From Coenobita brevimanus (taxonomy: Eukaryota; Arthropoda; Malacostraca; Decapoda; Coenobitidae), in assembly GCA_032717465.1 (NCBI GenBank), contig CM064715.1:37583104-37647103 (forward strand): DNA of 64,000 nucleotides, written 5' to 3'. The position numbers and the translations under genes are program-made. This document shows positions 1 through 10,314 of the stretch, in pieces; position 1 is the stretch's first letter; every line of letters starts with the position of its first letter. The notes below the pieces were generated by a model that saw only the letters and a program-made list of their open reading frames with translations, was not told the origin of the DNA and did not search any database.

Positions 1-170
1 GAGGGGGAGGCCAAGGATGAGATGGAGGGATGGAGTGGAGAGGTATATGAGAGAAGGCGTGTGAGCTGGGAGCCGGGCAATGAAATGGCGGGGGACAGGG
101 CGACATGGAGGCGATTTGTTTCTGGCCACCCCTTACGCGATTAAGGCGTCTGGCAATAGATGGATAGATA
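1..170 (+). mobile_element. RTE-type LINE, 3' terminal fragment with GATA tail
   Basis: The first 150 bases encode the arginine- and tryptophan-rich C-terminus of the RTE reverse transcriptase seen in four other places in this window (GRPRMRWRDGVERYMRE, then the cysteine-poor tail ending in a WRRF-like motif). They end with the family's 3' signature gcgtctggcaatag followed by a short GATA-like tail, then (ATT)n. The window edge cuts off the upstream part, so whether this copy is full length cannot be seen. A premature stop follows the MREGV stretch, so it is a dead copy. Confidence 0.85.
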
Positions 171-600
171 GATTATTATTATTATTATTATTATTTCATA
201 TTATAAAGTAAATGGCCATTACTTCAGAGCTATGTAACCTAGGGCCTTCAAACTTTGTTAAGTGAGTTCCCCAGGTCGCTGCTTCATCTGGCAAAATTGG
301 AAGGAAAAAGGTTAACCGGATCTCTGCATATTATCCAGAACCTAAAAAACCATATTGTTGACACTGTCTCTGAGACCACTTACGCTAGAAAGCTTATACT
401 TGTACAGCATATGCCTCTTGCCATGAAGCAGATCTGAAAGGAGTATGATCTTAATCGGATGAATATCCTCCGAGATCACCTGGGGCCATATATTGGGATT
501 TTCCAGGAAATTCTAGATGTCACCTAATTTTCCATGAAAGAATAATGCTAGAGTCACCAAACTTAGTTGACTTGTGGATCTTGATTAGCTAAGGTCACAT
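171..600. other. unassigned AT-rich DNA with short (ATT)n
   Basis: A short (ATT)n tract at about 172-196 follows the RTE tail. The rest has no coding signal, no recognisable repeat end and no tRNA-like boxes. It grades into the AGGTCA-rich repeat that starts near 590. Confidence 0.5.
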
Positions 601-1060
601 GCACAAGGCCAGTGACCTTGACCTCAAGGTGGTTATATGGACCCACAAACTTTCAAAATTGGGTCCTTTGTAACTCAGCTTCTAGTGGGGCTACAGATAA
701 AAAAAAAAATATTTCAGAATCACAAAAGTGTCCCCGACAAGGTTCGAACATCGTTTAAATATAAATTTAATTTTTATTCAACTGCTTTTGACCTTTTTTG
801 CAGGAAGATCAAAAACTGCCAAGGTGACATTTTGTGATGTTCAAAACTTTTCAAGGAATGAATGTAAAAGGCCGAATATTTGCTTGGTGATTGCCTAGTA
901 TAGGCCTTATAAGCATCCCAGGAAATGGTGGCCCAAGGTGACGTATACACGATCAGCGACCATGACCTCAAGATCCCTTTATAGCTCGACTTCTAATAGG
1001 CAATGGCTGTGGGAAATTTTTCATTATCAAAATTGTCCTTGGTCAGTTTTCCGGTGCTCT
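590..1060. repeat. two diverged units containing gaccttgacctcaagg-like motifs
   Basis: Around 610-690 and 930-1060 the same order of motifs recurs: a gacc(t/a)tgacctcaag core, then a stretch reading aactcagcttctagtgg in one unit and gctcgacttctaatagg in the other. The units are too diverged to have protein-coding meaning. The direct TGACCT/AGGTCA half sites resemble those in the larger repeat at 1676-3480, so this is probably an older member of that family. Confidence 0.5.
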
Positions 1061-1062
1061 AG

Positions 1063-1080
1063 TTATTATTATTATTGTTG

Positions 1081-1126
<46 letters not shown>
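1063..1126. repeat. (ATT)n microsatellite
   Basis: Nearly pure TTA/ATT trinucleotide run with three TTG interruptions near its start. Confidence 0.95.
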
Positions 1127-1173
1127 CCGACAAGGAGAGTATCTTTTCACCCATGTTTGTTTGTTTATTTGTA

Positions 1174-1176
<3 letters not shown>

Positions 1177-1212
<36 letters not shown>
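1177..1212. repeat. (CTGT)n microsatellite
   Basis: Tandem tetranucleotide ctgt/tgtc run, preceded by imperfect TTTG/TATG units. Confidence 0.95.
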
Positions 1213-1494
1213 TAGCACAATTGCTCAAAAACTAAAAGAGAGATTTGGACCATATTTGGTGCGTAGATAGTCCATGTCTCAGGGAACAATCGATTAACTT
1301 TTGGGACTGTTCCCGATGGCAGTACAGATTCTGGATCCAGAACTCTTTTTGCGAAACTCTAATCATTGATGAGAAAACTTAACCCATTATGAAGGGTGGT
1401 TTGGAAATTAGGCCTATGTTGCCCTTGTTGGAGAGATGCACTTCAGTGAGTGCCCCTCTAGTTATTGTTGTTATTAATTGTGCAAAGCAGAGTG

Positions 1495-1626
1495 CTACTA
1501 CTGCTACCAATACTACTACTACTACTACTACTACTACTGCTACCACTACTACTTCTACCATTATTACTGTTACTACTACTGCTATTACTACTACTACTAC
1601 TACTACTGCTACTACTGCTACTACTA

Positions 1627-1665
<39 letters not shown>

Positions 1666-1668
1666 TTC
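1495..1668. repeat. (ACT)n with adjoining (TGC)n
   Basis: About 170 bases of imperfect ACT/CTA triplets with interspersed GCT triplets, ending in a purer (TGC)n block at about 1642-1665. Long poly-threonine, poly-leucine or poly-tyrosine frames across it are artefacts of the repeat. Confidence 0.95.
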
Positions 1669-1675
1669 TATAATT

Positions 1676-1715
1676 GATCTCCGCCTAGTACTATAGTTGC
1701 AGATCTTTGTATCCG

Positions 1716-1756
<41 letters not shown>

Positions 1757-2740
1757 GTTATTATTGTTCCTTCATTTTTTGTCTGATTTTCATCATACTT
1801 ACTGAGGATGTACAGCACAATGACCCCATTACACTGACACGGCCTCAGTGACCTTGACCTACTTTTCAAGGTCACAGGTCCAAAAATTCCAAAAATCATG
1901 AATGTTCATCATCAATTTTTTTCAAAACTATTATATATACAAAAAAAAAAAAAAAAATAGAAGGAAATCCCACGATAATTTTTTTCCCAAAAATTTGTGT
2001 GGAAAAAAGTTGAAGGTTATTCATGCTTGACAATATGGTATGTTGGACATCCCACTTGTCAGCATTTTTCATGTCCTGGTCCATACAGGAAAACCAAATA
2101 TAAAGCAGGCACAGTTAAACCAAAAGTTTTGTCTGGTCCTGGACCAGGTCTGTATTCTTTTTAGTGGCAATTTGACCAAGAGATTTTGAGCTATTACAAA
2201 AAAAAAAAAAAAAAAACATGAAGCAATAAAATTGATTATACGCGCTGACAAGGATTCTCTTCCTATTTCTCCCATCAAAGTCACTTTTTAATACTCTTCT
2301 TTTCTTTTCAGGTGTTTGTACATTGAATGACAAGCCTAATGTTTAACATCGCTAGGTGGTAACCATATAACCAACCCATACTTGTTCTCTACGTGTCAAC
2401 AAGTGGGTTGGTAGAGTAAGTGCCCTCCCCGTAAAACAACTAATTCAGAGACAAACGGCCAACCCTTACGGGACAATAGCGTCTGGCTATAGGTACATAG
2501 ACAAAAAATTGTAAGTTGTGCCCATCTATAACTCAACCTAGACAGCATTTTCACCCAGAAAAACTCATTTGAAGTAATAACATGCTATGGTAAACTACCC
2601 CAAACATGTACCTATTCTACCACAAAAATATGTCAGATTTGACCTCTGACCCCAATTTTGCGGTCAAAGATTGCGTTTTGTGATATTTTTCTCATAGGTG
2701 GAGGTCAGCAACTGTCTCTGACGGTTAAAGTGTTTTAGTT
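1676..2740. repeat. ~1-kb dispersed repeat, tandem copy 1 (interrupted)
   Basis: Starts with a gatctttgtatc(c/t)gtcatt segment plus (ATT)n, then cagtgaccttgacctacttttcaaggtc, an A-rich centre, a tctggtcctggaccagg-like segment, and a 3' half beginning gttgtgcc and ending near ctcataggtggaggtc. The same order is repeated at 2748-3480. Between its A-run (about 2216) and the 3' half (2509) lies a 284-bp retroposon that copy 2 lacks. No open frame is conserved between the copies, so it is non-coding or long dead. Confidence 0.8.
2204..2500 (+). mobile_element. RTE-derived SINE-like element, copy A (5' leader fused to 3' end)
   Basis: Contains a pyrimidine-rich leader ending ttcttttcttttcag, then the RTE type-B 5' leader (gacaagcctaatg, ggtggtaaccatataacc, gtgccctccccgtaaaac). 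With no coding body it passes directly into the RTE 3' end (ggccaacccttacggga, gcgtctggctat). It is flanked by ACAAAAAA at 2196-2203 and 2501-2508. The paralogous repeat at 3240-3255 shows the empty site (attacaaaaaacataggttg). The junction is the same as in copy B at 60512-60888, so the deletion is inherited, not private. Confidence 0.85.
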
Positions 2741-2747
2741 ATTATTA

Positions 2748-3479
2748 CTGAACTCCACCTATTACCATAGGTGGAGATCTTTGTATCTGTCATTGTTTTT
2801 ATTATTATTATTCCATAATGTTTCCTCTCCAATTTTCATCATATTTACTGAGAATATATAGCACCATGACCCTATTACACTGACCTCGTTTCAGTGACGT
2901 TGACCTACTTTTCAAGGTCGCAGATTCAAAAATCTCCAAAAATAATGAATTTCAGTCTCAATTTACTCCAAAACTATTATAGGTAAATGAACATGGAAGG
3001 AAATCCCTCGATAAAATTATTTTCAAAAAAAAAAAAAAAATGTATGAAAGAAAATTGAAGGTTATTTTTACGGGACATTATGGTATTTTGGACACCCAAC
3101 CTTTCGACAGTTTTCATTTGCTATTCGATACAGGAAAAAGTAAACATACATTAGGCACGTTTTGGCCCTGGTAGTTTTGTCTGATCCTGGGCCAGGTCAG
3201 TAAAATTTTTTGTGGCAGTTTGAAAAACGGTTTTTGAATTATTACAAAAAACATAGGTTGTGCCTGTCTATAACTTGACATAGATAACATTTTCACCCAG
3301 AAAAACTCATTTTGGATAATAACATGCTATAATAAGCTTTCTCAAACACGTACTCAGTCTACCACAAAAATATCAAATTTGACATCGACCTTATCATTGG
3401 AGTCAACAAGTGGATTTTGTGATTTAATCTATGTCAGCAATATTCTCATAGATGGAGATCGGTAACTCTGAGTCATTCC

Positions 3480-3480
<1 letters not shown>
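2748..3480. repeat. ~1-kb dispersed repeat, tandem copy 2 (empty site)
   Basis: Collinear with 1676-2740 throughout: cacctattaccataggtggag start, cagtgacgttgacctacttttcaaggtcg, A16 run near 3025, tctgatcctgggccagg, then gttgtgcctgtctataact and the terminal catagatggagatcgg. It lacks the SINE-like insertion and so provides the pre-insertion sequence. Copies differ at many positions plus small indels. Confidence 0.8.

Positions 3481-3518
<38 letters not shown>
3481..3518. repeat. (ATT)n microsatellite
   Basis: Pure ATT run directly after tandem copy 2 of the 1-kb repeat. Confidence 0.95.
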
Positions 3519-3519
<1 letters not shown>

Positions 3520-3521
<2 letters not shown>

Positions 3522-3728
3522 TATAGAGAAGTTAAAACAGTTGTAGGTATTCATAATTATTTAACAGTTGTAAACATGTAACAATATGTAAGACATGTAG
3601 TTATATCTCAGTTCTCCAGAAACGGTTTCGATACATTTCCTCGTAGCCAGACACTCAAGTACTCCAAACACAGGACGACCTAATAGCCGTTCACGTGTTG
3701 GAAGTGCGTGAGACCCTACACACACACA

Positions 3729-3810
<82 letters not shown>

Positions 3811-3858
3811 CACACGCATAAATAAGCACACGTACGCCCACACGGTTTAGCCAGAAGT
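3520..3858 (+). repeat. LTR-like dispersed repeat, copy 1, expanded by (CA)n
   Basis: Shares its whole length with the inverted copy at 7541-7800: gttgtaggtattcataatta, acatgtaacaatatgtaagac, an ag(t/g)actcaagtactccaa-like middle, and the end cgtacgcccacacggtttag followed by ccagaag. This copy holds a roughly 95-bp (CA)n at 3717-3812 where the other has only a short imperfect CA stretch. The TGTAACAATATGTAAG motif resembles the start of the gypsy LTRs at 13698 and 50048, so a solo LTR is possible but unproven. Confidence 0.6.
3717..3812. repeat. (CA)n microsatellite
   Basis: Almost pure CA run inside the LTR-like repeat, with two GC interruptions near its left end. Confidence 0.97.
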
Positions 3859-6800
3859 CTATCTATCTATCTATCTATCTATCTGCCTATCTGTCTATTC
3901 CCAGACGCCTTAGTCCCGTAAGGGGAGGCCACAAACAAATCGCCTCCACGTCACCCTATCCCCCACCATTTCACTGCCCTGCTCTCAGCTCACACTCCCT
4001 TCTCTCATATACGTCTCCACTCCATCCCTCCATCTCATCCTTGGACTCCCCCTCCATCTCCCCCCCACCCCACTCACATACACTCTCCTCGTCAGTCTCT
4101 CACTCTCCATCCTCTCCACATGGCCACACTACCTCACTGTGTTTCTCCTAACTCTTCCTATCACATCCACATCCACACCACAACGTTCCTTCACTTCCTC
4201 ATTTGTCAGTCTGTCTCTCTATGTGACTCCACATGCTCCTCTCAAATATCTCATTTCCACTGCTCATACTCTTGACTTCTGTCCCTCCAACAAGCTTCAC
4301 TTCCATACGTTAGAGTTGGTATCACAATACTGTCATGCAGTAACTATTTCACTTCCATGCTCACTTCCCTGTTTCTTATCACTGCCTTCAAGGAACAGCA
4401 ACCTTTCTTCCTTTTTGTACCTTTTCAGTCACTTCACCGTCTAAACTTGCATCCTTACTCATCACAATACCCAAGTACTTAAACGAACTCACATTTTCTG
4501 TTACCTCTTCATCCAGCCTCACTGTACATTCACTGACTTCATTTCTCTCGAAGACCATAAGTTTACTCTTCCCTGCATTCACCTTTAGATTCCGTTTCTT
4601 ACACACTCTCCAAAACTCATCCACCAAGCCCTGCAGTTCTCCTTCGTCTTCACTTAACAACAGAGTAACATCTCCTAACAACAGTACATGGAGTTTCCAA
4701 ACACTTCCCTCTCTCATTAGGGCCGCTCAACATCTACTGTCCTACCTTGTATCTCATTTATAACCCCATCCATATACAGATTGAACAACCATGGAGAAAT
4801 GACACATCCCTGTTTCAATCCAACCTTCAAAAAGAAAAATTCGCTCAGGTCACTAACCACATGCACTGCAGCCTTAGCCCTCTCATACATACTCTTCACA
4901 GCACTCACCGACTTCCCATTTACTCCATATATTCTTAATACTTTCCACAATCCTTGTCTATCCACCCTGTCATATGCATTCTCCATATCCATGAAGGCCA
5001 CATACAACTTCTTTCCATTTTTTTAGAAACTTTTCCACTAAAGATCTTAGAATAAATATCCGATCTACACAACCTCCTCCCTTGCCAAAACCTCCCAGTT
5101 CTTCTCCAACTAATTCCTCTGTTATTTCCCTAACTCTGTCAATAAGTATCCTACCATATACTTTTCCTGTTACACTAAGAAGACAGATGCCCTTATGATT
5201 ATCATACACTTTTTTTCCCCTTTTCCTTTGTACAGGGGAATAATTGTACCTAACTTCCAATCCTCCGGGACTCTACCTTCCTCCCAGGCCAATCTGCACC
5301 TCTTCCACATCCATTCTACCACTGTCTCTCCCTCATGCCTCAGCATTTCACCACACACTCCATCAATTCCTGGGGCTTTCCCCATTTTGACTTTCTTCAT
5401 TGCTTCCACTACTTCCATCCTACTGATTTTTTCCTCTCTTCTCACATTCCTCGTTCTCCCAGCCAATCCCCAGCCACTTATACTCGCATTATTTACATTC
5501 TCTGTGTTCAACAATTCATTAAAGTGTTCTTTCCATCTGCTCATTTTTTCTCCCTTCTCCACTAGTAATCTCCCATTTTTATCTTTCACTCCCTGACTAA
5601 CTAGTTTACACCCTGTCTAACTCTCATTACCTCTTTCCAGAACATTTTCTTACATTCCCTCCAATTTACACTCAAATTCCTTCTAAATTCCTCAACCACT
5701 CTCCTCTTACTCTCTCTTACTAATCTTTTCACCTCTCTTCCTCTCTACATATAACTCTCTCTTCCGTCTCTCAACTTCTTCCGCGCCTCTGTTTCTCATC
5801 TACTCATATATGCTTTTTTCTTTTGTGCCACAGCCTGTCACACCTCTTCATTCCACCATGCTGTTCCTTGCAACTGTTTTCGTTTTCTCTTCACCCCACA
5901 CACCACCTCACATGCTGCACAGATTTCTTCTGTGAATATCTTGTACACACCTTCCACGTCCCCCATCTGCTCCAATCCATATTTACCTAATCGCTCCTCC
6001 ACTTCTCTCATACATTCTGCCTTTCTTCCTCCTCTTGTAACCTCTGCACCCTCCTTGTATGAATTACTTCCTCTTGTCCTTCCCTTCTTCTATTTCTCCA
6101 TTTCATTTGGACCTTGATTCTCACCATCACAAAGTGGTGGTCAGAAAGTTCACTCCCGCAACCTCTATATGCTCTTGCATTCATTACATGCCTTTCATTC
6201 TATCATCCACACATACATAATCAAACATTGTCTTCCATTCGATCAGTTCACCACCCACTCTTCACGTCACTCACCACGAATACCTGTGGATCATTTTGTG
6301 TCTGAAGAGAGTATTGGCTATCACTAACCCTCTCCCAGCACAAATGTCCACTACAGCACTGCCATTCTTATCAATCTCTGCAGGCACACCCCACTCACCA
6401 ACTACTCCATCCACCTTCAGCTTCCCTACTTTTCCATTCATATCTCCAATCAAAAACACTCTCTCACTCCCTTCAAGCTTTTCCATGCATGCTTCCACAT
6501 TTGTCCAGAACTTATCTCACACTCTGCTTGCACGATCTTGTGTTGGCACATACACGCACACAATTGCCCATTTGTAGTCCATCTTTCAATCTTACCCACA
6601 CAATCCTCAAGCCAACTGATCCATACTGTCTTATATTCTCCTTCCATCTGTTACTCACAAAAATACACACTCCTTCTTTTGCCGTCTCATTCTCACCTAC
6701 TCACACGCATATACCTTATATAACAATACTCCCATTCTCTCAAGACTCTCATCCGTCCATTTAGTTTCAGTTAATTCACATACATCCACCTTTGCACCCT

Positions 6801-7160
6801 CAAGCACCTGGACAATGTCTCCCTTTTTCACCTCATCATTTGCACTCCTTACTTTCCGTGTCGCAATCTGTAACATGTCCTTTGTTCGGTCCTTAGTCGT
6901 CATCTGTTGGTCAGTCCTAGTCAGAGGCTACTTGTTCATATTTTTAGTTAGTTGTTTTCCGTAGAGGGGCACTAACCCTCCGTCAACTCACTGGTTGTCA
7001 CGTAGGGAACAGGTGTTGGCTGGTTATAAGGTTACCACCCAGCACTGTAATTGATTACCTGATTTACAGGAAATCATTTGGTTGCCACTCAATGTACAGC
7101 TACCCTAAAAACAGAGTATCACTACGCTAAGTTGGTGGACGATGGGCGCGCCCACCTACT
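3858..7160 (-). mobile_element. RTE-type LINE, old full-length copy with type-B 5' leader
   Basis: On the minus strand this runs from the 5' leader (gtaggtgggcgcgcccatcg at about 7160, ggtaaccttataaccagcc, ggagggttagtgcccc) through an endonuclease-reverse transcriptase region to the 3' signature ggcgtctgg and a (GATA)-like tail. About 3.3 kb, the usual RTE length. The reading frame is broken into many pieces by stops and small indels, so it is much older than the copies at 33433 and 43016. Unlike those copies, its leader is the one shared with the SINE-like elements. Confidence 0.85.
4388..6903 (-). pseudogene. RTE endonuclease-reverse transcriptase pseudogene
   Basis: Broken remains of one polyprotein. 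The N-terminal exonuclease/endonuclease/phosphatase-type part appears at 6271-6903 (VLEGAKVDVCELTETKW; RVFLIGDMNGKVG). The RT region follows at 4388-5589, with GKAPGIDGVCGEMLRHEG, a KGKG palm-entry motif, AFMDMENAYDRVDRQGLW and GLKQGCVISPWLFNLYMDGV. The catalytic FADD has decayed to LGDV here. At least six frame breaks separate the pieces. Known RTE proteins nick target DNA and prime reverse transcription from it; this copy cannot make an active product. Confidence 0.85.
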
Positions 7161-7490
7161 TCTGACCAGATGTCGGAGGGGAATATAAGTCCGAAATCAC
7201 ATGTAGGAGAGTCAGAGAACCAGAGAGATCGACACCAGAGACAGCCAGGGAAGAAGGAAGGGCAAGGAGAGTAGGAGCTAGACAGAGAGTGGGGAGGCAG
7301 CAGCAAGCACAAACTGCTGCTAACCATAAACGGGTCATGTAAAACTCTTTAACTTTTCAGTCCAGCAACTGTCTCACAATAAAACTCCATCGACTCCAAT
7401 CTGTCTATTCCATCACCTCACCTCACGCACAATACGAAGAGGATAACAGGACAGAAACGACCTATCCTGACGTTCCCCTACAATGCCAAC
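7161..7490 (+). other. possible solo LTR or promoter-like unit
   Basis: Between the RTE 5' end and the LTR-like repeat lies a block with a TATA-like ggaatataagtcc at about 7180, a purine-rich transcript-like stretch, and an AATAAA signal at about 7378 followed by a GT-poor tail. This order of promoter then polyadenylation signal within about 200 bp is what LTRs look like. No second copy exists in the window and clear TG...CA ends were not found, so the call is weak. Confidence 0.3.
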
Positions 7491-7540
7491 ATTTATTCTC
7501 TTTTTGCCTAGTACCTTCTGCTTTACAAATCTCCCTCTGA

Positions 7541-7800
7541 CTTCCGGCTAAAGCGTGTGGGCGTACGTTTGCATATGTATGTGCGTGACGGTGTGTGTAC
7601 GTGGGTTTCACACACTTCCGACATGCGAATGGCTATCAGGTCATCCTGTGTTGGAATATTTGAGTGTTTGGCTGTGGGGAAATGTATCTAACCTCTTCCT
7701 GGAGAACGCAGACTTGACTACCTGTCTTACATATTGTTACATGTTAACAATTGTTATATAATTATGAATGCCTACAACTACTTTAACGTCTCTATATTGC
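7541..7800 (-). repeat. LTR-like dispersed repeat, copy 2 (inverted)
   Basis: Reverse complement of the repeat at 3520-3858, including the terminal cgtacgcccacacgctttag followed by ccggaag and the acatgtaacaatatgtaaga segment. The two copies point toward the old RTE copy between them. This copy lacks the (CA)n expansion. Confidence 0.65.
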
Positions 7801-8147
7801 TCGGTCACCCCAAACTGTCGTACCCTTGACGTCTGTCTATATTACAGTTTTACAAAGCATACAATAACGTAGTACATCGATATATACTGAACAAACGGAC
7901 ATGGCATTCATCATAATATTGTAGTGACATAATAACATTGTAGAACCATAAAATATAGTAGTGATATATTGCAGTACCATAACTGTGTATGTTTAACGGA
8001 CATATATACAATGGTAATATGATAGTAAGACAGTGGCAAGTTTACAGTTGTCAGTTGTATCAAGAATCATCTATATTTAACGTGCTTGCAGTTTATATGC
8101 ATATATATGAGATATTGAAATTGTTATATAAATGGATACATGCAGGT
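7801..8147. other. AT-rich spacer
   Basis: No coding signal, repeat termini or RNA gene recognised. Contains several short ATATTGTAG/TAGTGATATA-like repeats, possibly part of the 3' untranslated region of gypsy A. Confidence 0.4.
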
Positions 8148-8474
8148 GGGGAGACGGTGGCTCAATCGGTAGAGAGGTGGCCTGCAGTCCTACCGGACCC
8201 AGATTCGAATCCCGGCCGGGGCATGGAACAGTTTAAGGATTTGAATTTCATATAATCAGACTTTACCGATCTACCAGAAGACCCGCCGACATGTCGTAAA
8301 AATACCCCCGCTAATACCAATACACCAGTCCTGTATGAGACAGCCCTAGCATGTATTCAATATGGACGGTGGGTGTTAGCGCCGAAGTGGTAACATGTAG
8401 AGGTGTATGGTATGTAGGAGGACTACTGGGCCTTGAGAGCAGGCTGTGAAGCCTATGCCCAGAGTCGGTCACAT

Positions 8475-8477
<3 letters not shown>
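8148..8477 (+). mobile_element. tRNA-derived SINE with (TA)n tail
   Basis: The 5' part looks like a tRNA gene: A-box-like tggctcaatcgg at 8158-8169 and B-box gattcgaatcc at 8202-8212, at normal polymerase III spacing, followed by cccggccgggg. It continues about 250 bp into an unrelated body ending agtcggtcacata and then a pure (TA)n tract. A body and microsatellite tail rather than a closed cloverleaf indicate a SINE, not a functional tRNA gene. No second copy is in the window, so the family is inferred. Confidence 0.7.
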
Positions 8478-8538
<61 letters not shown>

Positions 8539-8576
8539 CTTATGTGACCCCATAATATCTTTCTTTTGCTTATTTT

Positions 8577-8654
<78 letters not shown>

Positions 8655-8655
8655 C
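8478..8655. repeat. two (TA)n microsatellites
   Basis: Pure (TA)n at about 8478-8532 and 8579-8651, separated by about 47 bases that include a gtgacccc motif complementary to the SINE end. Confidence 0.95.
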
Positions 8656-8703
8656 ATTATTTACATGATATACAAATGTACAGTTTCATTCAGGAGGTCT
8701 CAC

Positions 8704-9583
8704 TTAAATGTGTACTGCTCTTTCCCCCGTGAATAATGATTCTAAGTTTGCAATCCTAACTTGCATTCTGTGCGTAGCCAATAGCAGTATACCGGTAGCA
8801 AATACGATGGAGAAGATTATAAAGAAAACTGAAGCTGGGCTATACACATGAAATGGATTGAACATACTCATACTATATTCTTCCCAGAGTTTCATTATTT
8901 GATTGATCAATTGCATGGTTTCAAACTTAGGTGAAGTCAACTTAATATGTGTACTTAAATGTAAATCCATCTTAGGTAGCGGTTGAAAGTGCTTATGAAT
9001 GTGACTGAGGATGACGTAGTGGTTTCTCGTAGCTAAGGTGGATAAAGATGGTGTAAGTACAGGACAATAATCAGATGCTATGGATAGACCTGATGCTGAA
9101 GTATGAGATGGTGGTGTATCTGGACATATTACGAAGACTGATGTGTTATGAGGGAAGTGGAAGAACTGTGAATGACCAATGCATTGATGATGGGTGAGTT
9201 TATCAGGAGCAAATGTGAAGTTGCAATGCTGATGAATGTCATGGTTTCTTATGATAGCCATTTCACAAGAGACTATTCCAGCTGGCTGAAACGTGAAGAT
9301 GTATGCATGACAAAGATGAAAAGCATGTAATGATGTGCGACATTTACGTTCAGTTGTTGATTCACTAACAAAGTGACAGTATCCTGTTTCTTAGAGGCCA
9401 TGATGGGTTCTGTCTCAGTGTTGATGGTGACCAGTGTGTCATCTTTCTTAGAAGGGAGAGGGTATATTTGATAGACTGTGAACAGATCATCTGTTGTGAA
9501 TAGTACATGAACTATTATTAATGTTGGTGTGAGAGTTGCTTTTAAATATGGGTAATGTAGCACGAGATTCTTTTGCTTATACA
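8704..9583 (-). pseudogene. env: gypsy A env, C-terminal part
   Basis: Two open pieces (9584-9273 and 9261-8704) cover the C-terminal half of an envelope-type glycoprotein. The second piece has paired cysteines and histidines in its ectodomain. Near its end is one strong membrane segment (VFFIIFSIVFATGILLLAT) followed by a short basic cytoplasmic tail. This matches the layout of the env at 22209-23660 and of errantivirus/baculovirus F-like proteins, which sit in the membrane and mediate fusion. A stop between the pieces and the MITE upstream mean no functional product is made. Confidence 0.75.
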
Positions 9584-10098
9584 TAGTGGTGGGCGTAATC
9601 GATTACTTCTAATCGATTACATCGATTACTAAGTAAATTTTTTCACTAATCGATTATATTTCCCAGTAATCGATTACCAAACGATTACTCCCAGCCTAAA
9701 TTACACAGTAAATATATATTATAGACACGTGCATTTCAGTAGATTTTACCCTGTACATTTTAATCTGTTTTAAAATAAACGCATTAATTCATAGATATAT
9801 GTAAAAAGGAGGTAGCTGAGAATTAATAGCGTGTATGTACGAGCAGAATAAAATGTCGGCGCCTCAGACATTGGAGAAGACAAATCTAATACAACAACAG
9901 ACTCGTACGTGCAGTTTCTATGTAGGCTACTACTGTGTACTGTGTAGACTGTGACGGGTGTGCACTGCACAGCTTCCAGCTGTGTGGCAGCATGTGACTG
10001 CGGCAGGCGGCTTAGCAGATCTGATTTCTTGTTAATTAAATTTTCAGGTATTAATAATGTTTTCACTTTTCCCGGATCTTTTTCTTTAATATCATGCT

Positions 10099-10144
<46 letters not shown>

Positions 10145-10314
10145 ACAATGAAGCCATAACATTTTACCTTATACTGTACTTTCCCAATATACCCATATAA
10201 TATCTATTTTAAGGCAAAAATAATCAAAAAGTAATCGATTGCTATATCGATTACTGACCACAAAAGTAATCGAAATAATCGATTACAGAAATAATCGAGT
10301 ATCGCCCATCACTA
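9584..10314. mobile_element. hAT-like MITE with clustered TAATCGATTA palindromes
   Basis: 731 bp with terminal inverted repeats TAGTGGTGGGCG at the left and CGCCCATCACTA at the right (one mismatch). The CAGNGGTGGGC-type termini are typical of hAT elements. Subterminal regions hold at least five copies of TAATCGATTA plus partial copies, plausible transposase binding sites. It has no transposase frame, so it is non-autonomous. The centre carries a (GA)n at 10101-10142. It splits the env of gypsy A, whose frame continues at 10315. An 8-bp target duplication could not be confirmed. Confidence 0.7.
10101..10142. repeat. (GA)n microsatellite inside the MITE
   Basis: Uninterrupted GA run of about 21 units. 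Confidence 0.95.

Noticed and set aside
938..1700. Open frames of 60-110 codons rich in Tyr, Leu, Thr or Ile
   Set aside because: They are translations of trinucleotide and tetranucleotide repeats and have no other support.
3561..3815. Cys/Val repeat frame
   Set aside because: It is a frame through the (CA)n tract in an LTR-like repeat.
3717..3900. CRISPR-like regular repeats
   Set aside because: Simple microsatellites with no spacers; the genome is eukaryotic.
7161..7490. Host gene promoter
   Set aside because: TATA-like and polyA-like signals only about 200 bp apart fit an LTR better, and no coding sequence follows.
8150..8222. Possible functional tRNA gene
   Set aside because: A and B boxes are good, but the segment continues into a body and a (TA)n tail and I could not close a cloverleaf; SINE is more likely.
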